Shown here: positions 37,795 through 48,799 of the stretch, piece after piece
How positions within the stretch are numbered: the stretch's first letter is position 1
How the letters are laid out: the number at the start of each line of letters is the position of its first letter
Origin: Bathymodiolus brooksi
Taxonomy: Eukaryota; Mollusca; Bivalvia; Mytilida; Modiolidae
DNA length: 64,000 nt
Reading direction: 5' to 3'
Assembly (NCBI GenBank): GCA_963680875.1
Contig: OY804584.1
Span: 94,136,031-94,200,030 of the forward strand
Notes under the pieces: model-generated
The model's input: only the letters and a program-made list of their open reading frames with translations
What the model was told of the DNA's origin: nothing
The model's database searches: none
Made by a program: the position numbers and the translations under genes

Positions 37795-38150
37795 CAAATA
37801 TCGCTACAAAAATTCAACGGTCGTCATCACGATCTGTTTGACAGGTTACCAAATATTCATATCTCAAATAGCAATGGATTTTTTCCGTTTTTTACGTAGA
37901 TTGTTTCCTTTCTTCCATCACTGACAAGACTTGACTATAGATATGAGTCTTTTTAGAGCTAGGAACTGTTTACCCTTCACGAACACTTGAGTTCGCCCTC
38001 GGTTTTTGGTGGTGTCCGTGTTGCTAATCGTTTTTAGTTTTCTGTGTTGTGTTTTGCTTGTCTTCGTCCTCTGTCTTGTGCACCCAATGTTGCCAGTATC
38101 TTTCCATTGTCCATTCTTGATTGCCCCTTCGGTTTTCTTTAACGTTTATT
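37795..38150 (+). mobile_element. Family C, the longest uninterrupted forward copy
   Basis: The order of shared blocks is: 'tcgctacaaaaattcaacg', 'gtcgtcatcacgatctgtt', 'atagcaatggattttttcc', 'ttttttacgtagattgttt', 'gaactgtttacccttcacg', 'gtggtgtccgtgttgctaa', 'gttttctgtgttgtgtttt', 'gtccattcttgattgcccc', ending 'ttcggttttctttaacgtt'. It shows that the '5' block' and the 'ggaactgcttaccc' block belong to one element of about 350 bp. It has no coding capacity. Confidence 0.7.
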
Positions 38151-38439
38151 TAAGACATAAATAGTATTAGTTTGACAATAATATGAACATTCTACAACAA
38201 ACCAAATAATCAAACAAAAAGATCAATTTTAAGTACACTAAAACAAATATATACATATATAAATAGAAAATAAATGAAAATATAAGAATTAAAACAAAAA
38301 TAAAACATTACTGTTTTGTTATTTTCTAGGATTGATACGGGGAATTTGTCTAAATATAGGCGAAGGGAACCTCTATTTTCAGGATATGACTTGTCACCAA
38401 GTATTTAGCATGAGTAACACGACGGGTGTCACCTGTGGA

Positions 38440-38630
38440 GCAGGAACCACATATCATGTGGAAGAAACTAAGGTTAGTCCAGGTTTTGTATTGAGGTTCG
38501 TGTTGCTCAATCGTTAGTTTTTCGTGCAGTATTTGTCAACCATTGTTTGGTCATTGTTTTTGTCAATAATTCGCCTTCGATTTAGTGCTTCCGATTACCG
38601 GTTTGGCGTGTTAAAACTGTTCTCTCATAT
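38440..38630 (+). mobile_element. Family C fragment
   Basis: Contains 'acgacgggtgtcacctgtg', 'gagcaggaaccac', 'gaggttcgtgttgctcaat' and a diverged 'gcttccgattaccggtttgg' end. Confidence 0.55.
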
Positions 38631-39119
38631 ATATGCAAGAAAATATCAGCAAACACCTATATGTAAGCGAACAGCTCTAACACGTTGAACTGTCGGTGTT
38701 ACAAAAATAGAAGTATAAGAACAATAGACACCAAACATGTACCAAAAAAAAAAATCTGAATCAGAAGTCAACCAACGAAAGAAACCGATGGAAATATTGT
38801 TTTAAAACGGATGTTATTAAGTAAACAATAAGTAATTGCACTTATATGGACGTGCTAATTTTATGTACGTCAATTGAACAAGGAAATCTTGGTGCTGATA
38901 CATTGATTAATTGTTGTTGTGACGTCATTCATGATGTAAATATGTTTACAAACAATTATCGTTAGATAAATCGGTGGCGCTTTGATGTCCATATAATTGC
39001 TATAAGGAGATAATAAATACAAATAGCATCTGAATAATTTGTATTTGAAACGGGTAAACAATGATCACTGTTAATAACCTCAAATGAGTATGGTGTTATT
39101 CCAACACGTGACACCTACT

Positions 39120-39320
39120 TCCGGTCCATCGAAAGACCAAAGATTGGTTAGCTCGAAATCAGGATAATGTGTCCTTGTGGAGCTGTGATGTGTCTACTCA
39201 CAAACTGTTGCTTCAGTGAGCTAGCACTATAAGAATCAAATTAAGCGAAATATAACTTGTTCTCGCCATGGTATAGCTGCCAAATTGATCACTTGGCGTT
39301 AAACAATATTAACTCACTCT
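39120..39320 (+). mobile_element. SINE family B, 5'-truncated
   Basis: Contains 'caggataatgtgtccttgt', 'aaactgttgcttcagtgag', 'cttgttctcgccatggtat' and the end 'ttggcgttaaacaatatta'. The tRNA-like head is missing. Confidence 0.65.
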
Positions 39321-39769
39321 CTAAGCAAGAACAAAATAGTTTTGGTCATTTTCATGAAAACACACACATCATGAAATCAGATCAGTACAATTTAATAAAT
39401 ATTTTTCACACCGTTCTTCAAACCCCTACACACTAAAGACAAGTGGATTAATTGGCTAAAGCCAAGTGATCAGAATATCATCTATGAAAATGAAAAGAAA
39501 ATGTTTACAAAAAAACATATTGCATTTACAAAATGGACACTGTTATTACAAAGTTCGGAAATAGTAGCTTTTCAACAGACAACAAACTACTACTGAAACA
39601 AACTTTCTAATTAGAGGTTTCAGCAAGCTGTCTTTTACCTGCAAGGGGTGTGACATTCTCCAAACACTAGACTCTTAAGTTGTATGTAGAAGGGCTGATG
39701 TCTTAATTATGCTATGTGTTTGTTTCGTATAGTGGTGTCAATCACGCCTTGATTATATGAGAATCATGG

Positions 39770-39880
39770 TGGGTGTCTGCTAAGACGCAGGAACTGCTTA
39801 CCCTTCGCATGCACACGAGACCATCCCCGGTTATTGATTGCGGTCCGTGTTGCTAACTGTTTTTAGCTTACTGTGTTTTT
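39770..39880 (+). mobile_element. Family C fragment
   Basis: Contains 'ggtgggtgtctgctaagac', 'gcaggaactgcttaccctt' and 'cggtccgtgttgctaactg'. Confidence 0.55.
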
Positions 39881-40083
39881 AAAGTTTTCTCTTACGTTGA
39901 TGACGAAATCCTGGTGGTTATTTGTATGTTTGATTCGTCCCGGAGAGCATGCACATTCCTGGAGGGATCGTACACTAAAGCAGAGATACAACATGTGGCT
40001 TCTGTGGTCTTTGTTTTTCATTTTATTATGGGCGAGACTAAAAATAAATCACGTTAAAAAAGAAATGCGTTCACTATTAACAT

Positions 40084-40150
40084 GATGGTTTGATTGATTG
40101 GTGTTTAAAGCCAACTTTATTAGTAATTCAGCCATATCGTGGCGTGAACC
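40084..40150 (-). mobile_element. SINE 3' tail fragment
   Basis: Contains 'gtttgattgattggtgttt' followed by 'gtaattcagccatatcgtg', in the same order as the 8425 fragment. Confidence 0.5.
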
Positions 40151-40939
40151 AATTCTATAACTTAATTTCCTCAACGATTAGAGCCTTTGTGAATAAAACA
40201 TATTTGTGTATTGAACAATCGGGTTATATGTACAAATAAAGAGAAAAAAAATAAAGGGATAAAACAATATATTTAGAACGTACGTTGCTAAATTTGATAT
40301 CTACGTTTTTAAATTTTTTTTCGAATTATATTTTAGTATATAAATTAATTTCTTTAAAAAATGTCAACACTGTGTCGCCTGCGTCACTTGTAAGCAAATC
40401 AGATAATGTGTTGATGTTGTAGAATGTCTGACGAACGTTAGCATCATTGACGCGGTCGATTAAAATAGGTTTCAATAAATAATTGGAATACATTCCGGTC
40501 GTTCCTTATTATTTTAAACATGTTGGAAAATTTATGATCTAAATATTCTGAACATCTACATGTCTTAATAGCTTTATAAATCTAAGTTTATTGAATTTGA
40601 TGATTATCATGTCCAATAAACGTTAAAAAAAATAATGTGTCTTAACAAAGAGACACCTGTTGAACATTAAAGATCATAGTTGTTTTTAAACACTAATATT
40701 CGACCCTTGTTTATTTGCTTACAGAGCAATAGATCATGTTTATGAGGTATTAATATTAAAGAGAATATGAAGCTGTGACAGGTATTTGCTGTCTGATACC
40801 TTATACGAAAAAAAACATACAAAATTATGTATTATAAGTGTTAATTGAATGCTTAGTGAGGAAAAAAAATATTAATGTTTATATTTCATTCATAAAACGA
40901 CCATTACGTCTAATCAGGAGATTAAATATTTATAACATA

Positions 40940-41235
40940 CTGATGCAATGATAGATAAAAACAACATACAATGTCAGTAACAAAATGAACAAGTAACACA
41001 ACATTGGTGGTGTTATGATTAACGTGCTCACTCCTGGTGCGGTAGATCGCGTTCTCGAGCCCCGGTCAGTTTACAACAAACAAATTAGAAAACTGGAATT
41101 TGCTGGTTATTGATGCAATGATAGATAAAAAAAAATAATGTCTGTAACAAAATAAAGAAGAAATACTACCACACTGGTGGTGGTATGGTTAGCGTGCTCT
41201 CCTTGAGTTGTAGATTGTGGGCTCGAGCACTGATC
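40940..41235 (+). repeat. Tandem duplication (~172 bp) of a SINE B head with flank
   Basis: 'ctgatgcaatgatagataa' at about 40940 and 'ttgatgcaatgatagataa' at about 41112 each precede similar sequence, then a tRNA-like head ('ggtgttatgattaacgtgc' and 'ggtggtatggttagcgtgc') with a B-box-like 'ctcgagccccggtca' in the first. Shared non-SINE flank means a local duplication rather than two insertions. Confidence 0.65.
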
Positions 41236-41560
41236 GAGTCAAATTAAAGACTATTAATGTGGCATTTGTTATTTCTCCGCTGATTACGAAGTATGAAGGA
41301 GTGAGAAAAGTTTGAAGATGCCAGAATCCGTCAGTCGAAGAAGGACAGACAACACAATGGCCAAAAGAAAAGGACAAACAACGATCTAGTTGGCTACACA
41401 TCAGGATAATGTGTCCTAGTGGAGCTCTGCCATGTCTACTTGCGGACTGTTGTTTCAGTGAGCAAACACTATAAAATTACAACTGGACGTTTTCGTCTAG
41501 TACAAAGCGGAGGGCAAAATCTCATCTATATGTAACTTGTTGTCGCAAAAGGGGTTGAAG
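41175..41560 (+). mobile_element. SINE family B copy interrupted by a family C piece
   Basis: The head at 41175-41260 is followed by inverted family C sequence at 41295-41388 ('gacagacaacacaatggcc'). The family B body then resumes ('caggataatgtgtcctagt', 'cggactgttgtttcagtga', 'agtacaaagcggagg'). The order suggests nesting, or a composite. Confidence 0.5.
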
Positions 41561-41761
41561 ATATACAACACATCATAATGCAATGTAAATATACAATTAC
41601 AATATCACATACTGGAGTTGATGGTATTATAATTCACAAAATAGTTATTTCTATTACATAATTATATCGGTTTAGATTCTGTCAAGTGACTGTAAATTCT
41701 GATATTTCAATATCATATTGACTCGGTGTTTACTTCCACCATATCACACACTTCGTGATCG

Positions 41762-41912
41762 CATGGTAGTTGGATTTATGACTACCTATGCAATCAGTGC
41801 CTATCACCACTAACATTGTGAGTTAGATGGTTTTCTCCGGTTTCCTCCACCACAAAAACTGACCGCCACGATATAACTGAAATATTGTTGAAAGTGGCGT
41901 TAAACACTATGA
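41762..41912 (+). mobile_element. SINE family A copy with internal deletion
   Basis: The head ('gtgcctatcaccactaaca', 'ttgtgagtt') joins directly to 'agatggttttctccgg'. About 80 bp that include the B box and the 'acaacattatgtgataaag' block are missing compared with the copy at 35828. The 3' end is intact ('gaaatattgttgaaagtgg', 'cgttaaacac'). Confidence 0.7.
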
Positions 41913-41959
41913 CCTCACTATAGCATATATAACTGACGTAATTGTTTGAAGATTAAAAC

Positions 41960-42090
41960 TCATATGGACTCCTTTGTTCAATGTCGGAACAGTTCTAAAC
42001 TCCAATAGAAAAAGCGTAGACAGAGGTAAAGTCGATATCCCTAAAAGATACAAAAATGACCACTCACTCTCCTGGCGGTGTTAAGGAAAC
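41960..42090 (+). mobile_element. Family D fragment
   Basis: Contains 'tgtcggaacagttctaaac', 'gcgtagacagaggtaaagt' and 'tgaccactcactctcctgg', and ends before the 'aatgtgg' block. Confidence 0.5.
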
Positions 42091-42625
42091 ATAATTATTT
42101 GGTACTGTCAATATTTTGTTATTATAAGAGTTATTTCTCTTATAGTGGACAAAATGGTACCTCTTCCATGAAAGAGCAACATAAATAATTTGAGCATAAA
42201 TTTCATATAATTGTTTAGATATTTGAAATTTATAAAAATAAAATAAAAGATTATCTTCGAACAAACAGAAATTCACAAGTTGTTACAACATTAATTTTTT
42301 TTTCACAGATTATGAGAAAAATGAGCATTATTTCCATTCCATCAAATGGGAACCCTTTTCCCACATTAATGGAAAATAGAAAATAACTCCAATAAACAAG
42401 TATATATTAAAATCAATATAGAAATGTTCAAATGTTCGATTGAATAAACGTTAGCGAAAACCACTATACACAAACAAACACAAATAACGTAAATAAGACA
42501 TGAGTCCTCACACAAAAAACTGGAGGTAAAGACAATTTGTTTTTATAGAAATTATAGAAAAATACAAAGAAAAATCTACTTGAGCTGAATTTAACTCGCA
42601 TGTGAGGTAAATGCTTGCATATGTA

Positions 42626-42700
42626 CAGAGACCTGCAAAAAGTATTCGTCACATAATTTTGTAACTATATTTCATATAAATACAGAATTTTTCAAAACAC
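42626..42700 (+). mobile_element. Solo end of the mariner-like element
   Basis: 'TA' is followed by CAGAGACCTGCAAAAAGTAT and 'actatatttcatata', matching the termini of the element at 42898. No partner end is found nearby in the opposite orientation. Confidence 0.55.
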
Positions 42701-42714
42701 AGGAAAGCATGTAT

Positions 42715-42860
42715 TTGTGTAAATAAACATACGAGAATACCTAAGGGGCAATTACAAATTGACAATCCAGAGAAACTGACAACATAGGGTACACAGGACG
42801 AAGAAAAACTAAGCAAAAACACAACACAATATGTGTTGGGCACCATTATACGGAAACAAA
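42715..42860 (-). mobile_element. Family C end, inverted
   Basis: Contains 'aataaacatacgagaatac', 'aattgacaatccagagaaa' and 'ctgacaacatagggtacac', the reverse of the family's '…ttctctggattgtcca…' end. Confidence 0.6.
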
Positions 42861-42897
42861 AACGCATAGCACAAATAATGTTAGGTGTATTGATGTA

Positions 42898-43390
42898 CAG
42901 AGATGTGCAGAATGTATTCGGTCACTGTAATGTTTTACTATATATTTCATATACAACTACAATTGTTGAAAACAATATTATTCCAAAGTCAATTCTTATT
43001 CGATTTTGATGATATTTTTACCAACAGAAGCGAGAACGTATGCAGTTTTCTGTGATTATTTTAAAATATATTTTTGAAGCACAGATTTTAAATATTCATG
43101 ATTTAAACACAAACTTAAATTATTTGTCTTCAAATGTACTATCATTGTATTGTGTTTTTTGACGTTCAAAATGTAGTTTTGTGTTTAACTCGTGCACTCA
43201 TAAAATTAATAGATTATAAAATTATGCTAATATTACAGTGTAAAACTACATTTAATTCTGCCTTTGTTGGTAAAAAAATCATCAAAATCGAATAAGAATT
43301 GACTTTGGAATAATGTTTTTAAAAAATGTGGTTTTATATGAAATATATAGTAAAAAATTACAGTGACCAAATACTTTTTGCACGTCTCTG
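42898..43390 (+). mobile_element. Mariner/Tc1-like non-autonomous element (493 bp) with long inverted ends
   Basis: The first 56 bases of each end match at 51 positions (CAGAGA(T/C)GTGCA...GGTCACTGTAAT...), and both ends are flanked by TA (42896-42897 and 43391-43392). Sub-terminal blocks also pair ('attccaaagtcaattctta' at both sides), so the inverted ends span about 140 bp each. The interior is non-coding. TA duplication and CAG ends point to Tc1/mariner, inferred. Confidence 0.75.
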
Positions 43391-43429
43391 TAGCTTCTTT
43401 CTACAATTTGGCTATATGGATTTTGGAAA

Positions 43430-43811
43430 TGTTCCGATAGTGTGGTAATTCGTTATCAATTTTGATAATTACTAAATCAATAAAAGCAGAATTAAATATA
43501 GTTTCATCCTACAGTTTCAGCATAATTTTTTTTATAAAAGAATTTCAAGAGTTTACTATTTTAAACACACGTTGTTATTTGAATGTCAAGAACACAATAC
43601 AATGACAATACGTTTTAATATGTTTGTGTCTACATCATAAATATTGTTTTAAATTGTGCTTAAAACAATTATTTGAAAATAAATACAGAAAACTGCATAC
43701 AATTTTGTTTCTGTTGATACATATTTTCAGGATAATATTATGGAAAAATTGTGAATTTAAATAACAAATATAGCAAAAATATTACAGTAAGAATATATTT
43801 GCATGTTTTCA
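43430..43811 (-). mobile_element. Second, diverged and inverted copy of the same element
   Basis: Reading the minus strand reproduces the interior of the 42898 element ('gtatgcagttttctgt', 'cattgtattgtgttc'). The end near 43806 resembles a decayed terminus ('ttactgtaatatttttgct'). The other end is unclear. Confidence 0.55.
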
Positions 43812-43954
43812 TATTTTGAAAATTGACCACAATTCTCATAATATTTAATAAATTATTTCTTTACACAATGCTACCATTGCTCCATACAAAAGAAGAAATG
43901 TATAAAACGATAGAAATTCTTTAACAATCAAATTTGATATTTCATATAAACTTG

Positions 43955-44095
43955 TTAAACCCGCCACTTTTTATTGAAGTGCCTATTCCAAGCCACAAAA
44001 GTAAGCGGTCATGTTTATGTTGTCAGGGGGTATTGATTTTAGCTCTTTCTATGATTGTTCTATTATAATTTGAAATTGTTCGGATAGTATGGTGT
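43955..44095 (-). mobile_element. Family D fragment
   Basis: Contains 'aacccgccactttttattg', 'aagtgcctattccaagcca' and 'attcgg/gttcggatagtatgg'-type strings in reverse orientation to 60095. Confidence 0.5.
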
Positions 44096-44972
44096 TTGTT
44101 TGTTTTTCAGTTTATTATATAAATCAGCATTCAAAATTTACAAAATTGAGAATATGTCAGGCTTTCATAGTTAACTCATACCACAATTTTCCTAATATAT
44201 TTTTTTTTATTATTTAACAATCCTGTGATAAAGTCTAATTTATTTTGTCATTAGACAGTATATATTTACCATAGTTATAATAACAGTACTATAGTAACAC
44301 ATTAAATTTACATACAGATCCCATAACTCCATTATTTTAACACGTTTGTTCAAAATTGACCCGTCTGTTTGTCATCTGTATTTTCTTCAACCTTTTTACC
44401 TGGAATGAAACAGATATAACTTAAACCTGACAATACAAGAGAGAATTAAGCAATTTTAATACTGTTGATAAACATAATCTTAGTTTTATGATCCTCATCA
44501 TTTAAACATAAATGTCACTATAAAGATACCACTACAATTCTCAGGCTCTTATTCAGCAAATTTCAGGTGTCATTAAAATTGAATTTTTATAGCGAGAAAG
44601 TCACAATGTTGAATTTTGATTTAACAGAAGCAGATATTTTCACAAGAGATTAATTTCGTATGATGATGATGACTAAATTTTCATCAACAGAAAAAAAGTA
44701 GTACTGGATTCACCCCAGATTGCATACTCAAAGAACAAAATTCATGGGAAGTGATTCTATAGTTGAAATACATGTTGAGGTTTGTCTTGCAAAATGGGAC
44801 ACACACAATAAAAAAAATTAAGAGAGACACCAAAATGTAACACCAGTATTGTCCACTAAATAATGGAATAACGACTGCAATTAATATATATATATATATT
44901 TAACTGATTTTAATATATCCAGATTGAGCAATAAATTCAAAGATAAACTAATAGCATTTGATTTCATAAATA

Positions 44973-45956
44973 TACATTTAGAAGCAGGAACTACTTACCA
45001 TTCTGAACACATAGGTTCACTCCCGTTTTATACATTTAGAAGCAGGAACTACTTACCATTCTGAACACATAGGTTCACTCCCGTTTTATACATTTAGAAG
45101 CAGGAACTACTTACCATTCTGAACACATAGGTTCACTCCCGTTTTATACATTTAGAAGCAGGAACTACTTACCATTCTGAACACATAGGTTCACTCCCGT
45201 TTTATACATTTAGAAGCAGGAACTACTTACCATTCTGAACACATAGGTTCACTCCCGTTTTATACATTTAGAAGCAGGAACTACTTACCATTCTGAACAC
45301 ATAGGTTCACTCCCGTTTTATACATTTAGAAGCAGGGACTACTTACCATTCTGAACACATAGGTTTACTCCCGTTTTATACATTTAGAAGCAGGAACTAC
45401 TTACCATTCTGAACACATAGGTTCACTCCCGTTTTATACATTTAGAAGCAGGAACTACTTACCATTCTGAACACATAGGTTTACTCCCGTTTTATACATT
45501 TAGAAGCAGGAACTACTTACCATTCTGAACACATAGGTTCACTCCCGTTTTATACATTTAGAAGCAGGAACTACTTACCATTCTGAACACATAGGTTCAC
45601 TCCCGTTTTATACATTTAGAAGCAGGAACTACTTACCATTCTGAACACATAGGTTCACTCCCGTTTTATACATTTAGAAGCAGGAACTACTTACCATTCT
45701 GAACACATAGGTTTACTCCCGTTTTATACATTTAGAAGCAGGAACTACTTACCATTCTGAACACATAGGTTCACTCCCGTTTTATACATTTAGAAGCAGG
45801 AACTACTTACCATTCTGAACACATAGGTTCACTCCCGTTTTATACATTTAGAAGCAGGAACTACTTACCATTCTGAACACATAGGTTCACTCCCGTTTTA
45901 TACATTTAGAAGCAGGAACTACTTACCATTCTGAACACATAGGTTCACTCCCGTTT
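44973..45956 (+). repeat. Satellite-like array, 17 copies of a 58 bp unit
   Basis: The unit contains 'gaagcaggaactacttacc', 'attctgaacacataggttc' and 'actcccgttttat'. It spans 984 bp with no length change. I see only four substitutions: a C-to-T at unit position 46 in copies 7, 9 and 13, and an A-to-G in copy 7. The unit is recognisably the 'ggaactgcttaccc…gttcaccccggttt' segment of family C, and the array runs straight into the rest of a family C copy (45957-46015). Confidence 0.97.
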
Positions 45957-46080
45957 CTTTTTGTGGTGTTCCTATTGCTATTCGTTTTAGTTTTCTGTGC
46001 TGTGTTTTTGTTTTGTTTGTTTATCATGAACTGAACAGAAATACTGATAACCTGACGTTAAACAATCTATCAATCTAAGT
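45957..46080 (+). mobile_element. Family C remainder plus SINE-type tail
   Basis: 'tgtggtgttcctattgcta' and 'gttttagttttctgtgctg' continue family C past the array. They are followed by a SINE-B-like end, 'ctgacgttaaacaatctat'. Confidence 0.6.
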
Positions 46081-46224
46081 TTTAAAGTTATTATCGAGTA
46101 CAACTCTGATAATGGAAATAGACATTCAAAACATATATGCCCGCAGTCATTTTGTATCCCAGAATGGCATACAATCTTATGATGACATAAAAACTGTACT
46201 TAATGATGCCTTAAATAGAGCTAG

Positions 46225-46385
46225 TAAATTAGAGAAAACCGAAGGTACAATCAAGAATGGACAATAATCCAGAAACATTGGCACCATTGGGCACACAAAG
46301 AAACAGGACGCAGTCAAACAATACAGAACAGATCACTACACTACGCAACACAACACAGAACACTAAAAAGACTAGCAACGTGACC
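46225..46385 (-). mobile_element. Family C fragment, inverted
   Basis: Contains 'aaaccgaaggtacaatcaa', 'gaatggacaataatccaga' and 'ttgggcacacaaagaaaca'. The two overlapping open frames here (one per strand) are repeat artefacts. Confidence 0.6.
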
Positions 46386-46449
46386 CTACCAAAAAATAGT
46401 GATACAGTATTATTACCCTTTCTTTTATATATCAATAATTTAAGCAAAT

Positions 46450-47170
46450 AAAATAGATATATACATATAAATTTGTTTCTTATTTTGAATGCAGTTTATA
46501 ATTTTTACAAACAGAATGTCTACTAGTGAAATATCTATAGTTTTTACTTGCATGCCATGAAAAAAAAATTCCCACGAGTTTAATAATCTGGACACAAAAG
46601 ACAAGTTGAAATATTATGACAATATTTCACGCCGGATTAACACGATTTATTGCATTCGCCATGCATTTCTCATGACAGTTCCTATTATGATTATTATTCA
46701 CATCCGTAAAACATAAAACCAAAGTTTTGTTATATATTACATTTAGTTGTTCTGCATTTTAATAGCTTTCTAAATTACGATAGCAGGAGACCAATTTAAG
46801 GCAGAGGAAATGATCGACAGTTTTTGGAAATACTTCCGGTATATTCTAGTTTTACCAAGTTATTGTATGTGTTCCGCTGGGTATGCAAAGATAGAGAAAA
46901 AACAATATTGGATATCGGTTAACAAACCAGTGTTGAAAACAAAGGCTTTAAGAAGGTAATAAATTCAATCAGTCATAAATTAATACGAAACCATTGTTTC
47001 GAATTCAATGCTGGAAAAGAAAATGTTTGAACCGTGATCAAATGTCACTAGTGCCTTATCTCTCAAAGATTATTATATTAAATTATATCTGTCGTTTCCA
47101 TCAATAAATGTATGTTTCATGAAAATTATGACTAATTATATACAGTGATTAATAATTGCCATTTAACGCT
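46450..47170. other. Unassigned AT-rich stretch
   Basis: No recognisable repeat or gene. Confidence 0.4.
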
Positions 47171-47179
47171 TTATTACAG

Positions 47180-47238
47180 AAACGGCGGGATACAGAAATA
47201 CGACGTTACCATGGCTACATTGGAAACAGATTCAGTAG
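47180..47238 (+). CDS. Possible internal exon of an unidentified gene
   Basis: A 59 bp segment is preceded by 'ctttattacag' and followed by GTGGGT (or, ending 4 bases earlier, GTAGGT). It would complete the Arg codon left open at 29471 and then read NGGIQKYDVTMATLETDSV, ending with one extra base. It is denser in G and C than the surroundings. The reading is unique neither in phase nor by homology, so this is a candidate only. Confidence 0.22.
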
Positions 47239-47814
47239 GTGGGTATTAAGTACCACAAGGCATGAGCTATTAATGTTCATTTCGATGTAAATTACATAGT
47301 TAATTGTCGCTGCATGTTTCCTGTTTTGTTTTACCGCATCCAGAAACACGTGTCGTCTCGTTTTCCATTCTTCGATATCAGTTCAAATTTGACAATTAAC
47401 TGTTGTTACATATATTCGGTTTCGAACCTGCATATTTAAAAGATACATTTACGACTTGAGAAAAAAAAAATTTGTCCTTCTAGATAATTAGTGGTAATCT
47501 TCAGGTGCGTTCTTTTTTCATAACTTGTGATGAAAATGTTTGCCGATTTATAGACATAGCCTTCACATTACCAACCATTTTGTTTTGTATTCAAATTCCA
47601 CAGAATTCATGTAAAACATTTGACGATGAGAGTACATTATAATTACCTATTTAATACACTAATATGTATAATTTCGAATAATAACAACACAAATAATTAC
47701 AATATATATACTTGATTGTTTTCAGCGTGACGTCTGCAATATTTCATGTAGAGAACAAATTAACAAACACTTAATCAAGTCGGTAAAATGTTTGCACAGG
47801 GATGGGTTTATTGA

Positions 47815-48055
47815 AAATAAAATGAAAACAAAGATAAAATACAATACTGTCGGAAGAGTTCCACAATACAACAGAAAGAGGCAAAATAAAGATACAACTA
47901 ACACACAAATACATGACTGCTCACTTTCTTGGCTTGGTACAGATACTTGAATAAAAAGTGGCAGTGTTAAACTAATTTTATGGGTCTAAACCATGTAGGT
48001 AAAATGTATGCGCTGTGATGGGGTTATGAATTGAACTTTAGATCACCACAAGACA
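47815..48055 (+). mobile_element. Family D copy
   Basis: Contains 'aatactgtcggaagagttc', 'acacacaaatacatgactg', 'cttggcttggtacagatac' and 'agtggcagtgttaaactaa'. Confidence 0.55.
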
Positions 48056-48084
48056 AAGAGTGTGTAATGTGTCACTGACTGAGT

Positions 48085-48400
48085 GGAAACTGCTAACCCT
48101 TCCGGAGCACCCGAGTTCACCCCATATGTTTAGTGTATTGTCTGTCATTCGATTTATGGTTTCTGACTACCCTTTTGGTATCCTCAAACTTTTCTTAACA
48201 GTAAAAATGATGGCTATTTATAGTGGAGCAGGAACTGCTAACCTTTTCGGATCACATGAGTTCACCCAATGTTTTAGTGGGGTTCGTGTTGCTCATTCTT
48301 TACTTCCTTTTATTTTGGTCATGGTAGTATCTGTCTTTTCGTATTTACGGCTTCTGATTACCCATTTGCTATCTTCAAACTTTTCCCATAATAGCACTTG
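48085..48400 (+). mobile_element. Two adjacent family C fragments
   Basis: Two consecutive runs: 'gctaacccttccggagcac' ... 'gactacccttttggtatcc', then 'ggagcaggaactgctaacc' ... 'gattacccatttgctatct'. The 120-codon open frame across them is not a gene. Confidence 0.65.
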
Positions 48401-48799
48401 GTCTACATATTGGTGTATCTAAACACGGAATTTATTCTATGACGAGACGGAAGTTGTATATTGAAATATGGCAAAGATAAATCATATCCTTATTCAAGCA
48501 GCAACACAAATAGAAAAACATATAAAAATAAGAAAAAAAAATGAACAGGAATTACGGAAGAAAACGTATAAACTAATTTATTGCTTATATTTCAGTTCTG
48601 GTAAATTTAGTAAACCTTCAGTGTGTTCAGACGTCAGGCCCTTTGCTTGTAAATTATTACTACATAAGAAATCAGTCTGAGGATGCGGGTCACTGCTAAT
48701 AAAAGGACAGTCGTCTGGATACGGGCTACTTCTAAATATACGAGCAATTATTTGGATGGAGTTGATGTTGAGTAAACAATTCATCGTCTTCAAGGGTGT

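Noticed and set aside
38332..38517. 61-codon open frame after a TTTTCTAG acceptor-like site
   Set aside because: The second half is family C sequence, and the first half has no suitable donor in a consistent phase.
48060..48422. 120-codon plus-strand open frame with hydrophobic segments
   Set aside because: It lies entirely across two family C fragments; the hydrophobicity reflects T-rich sequence.
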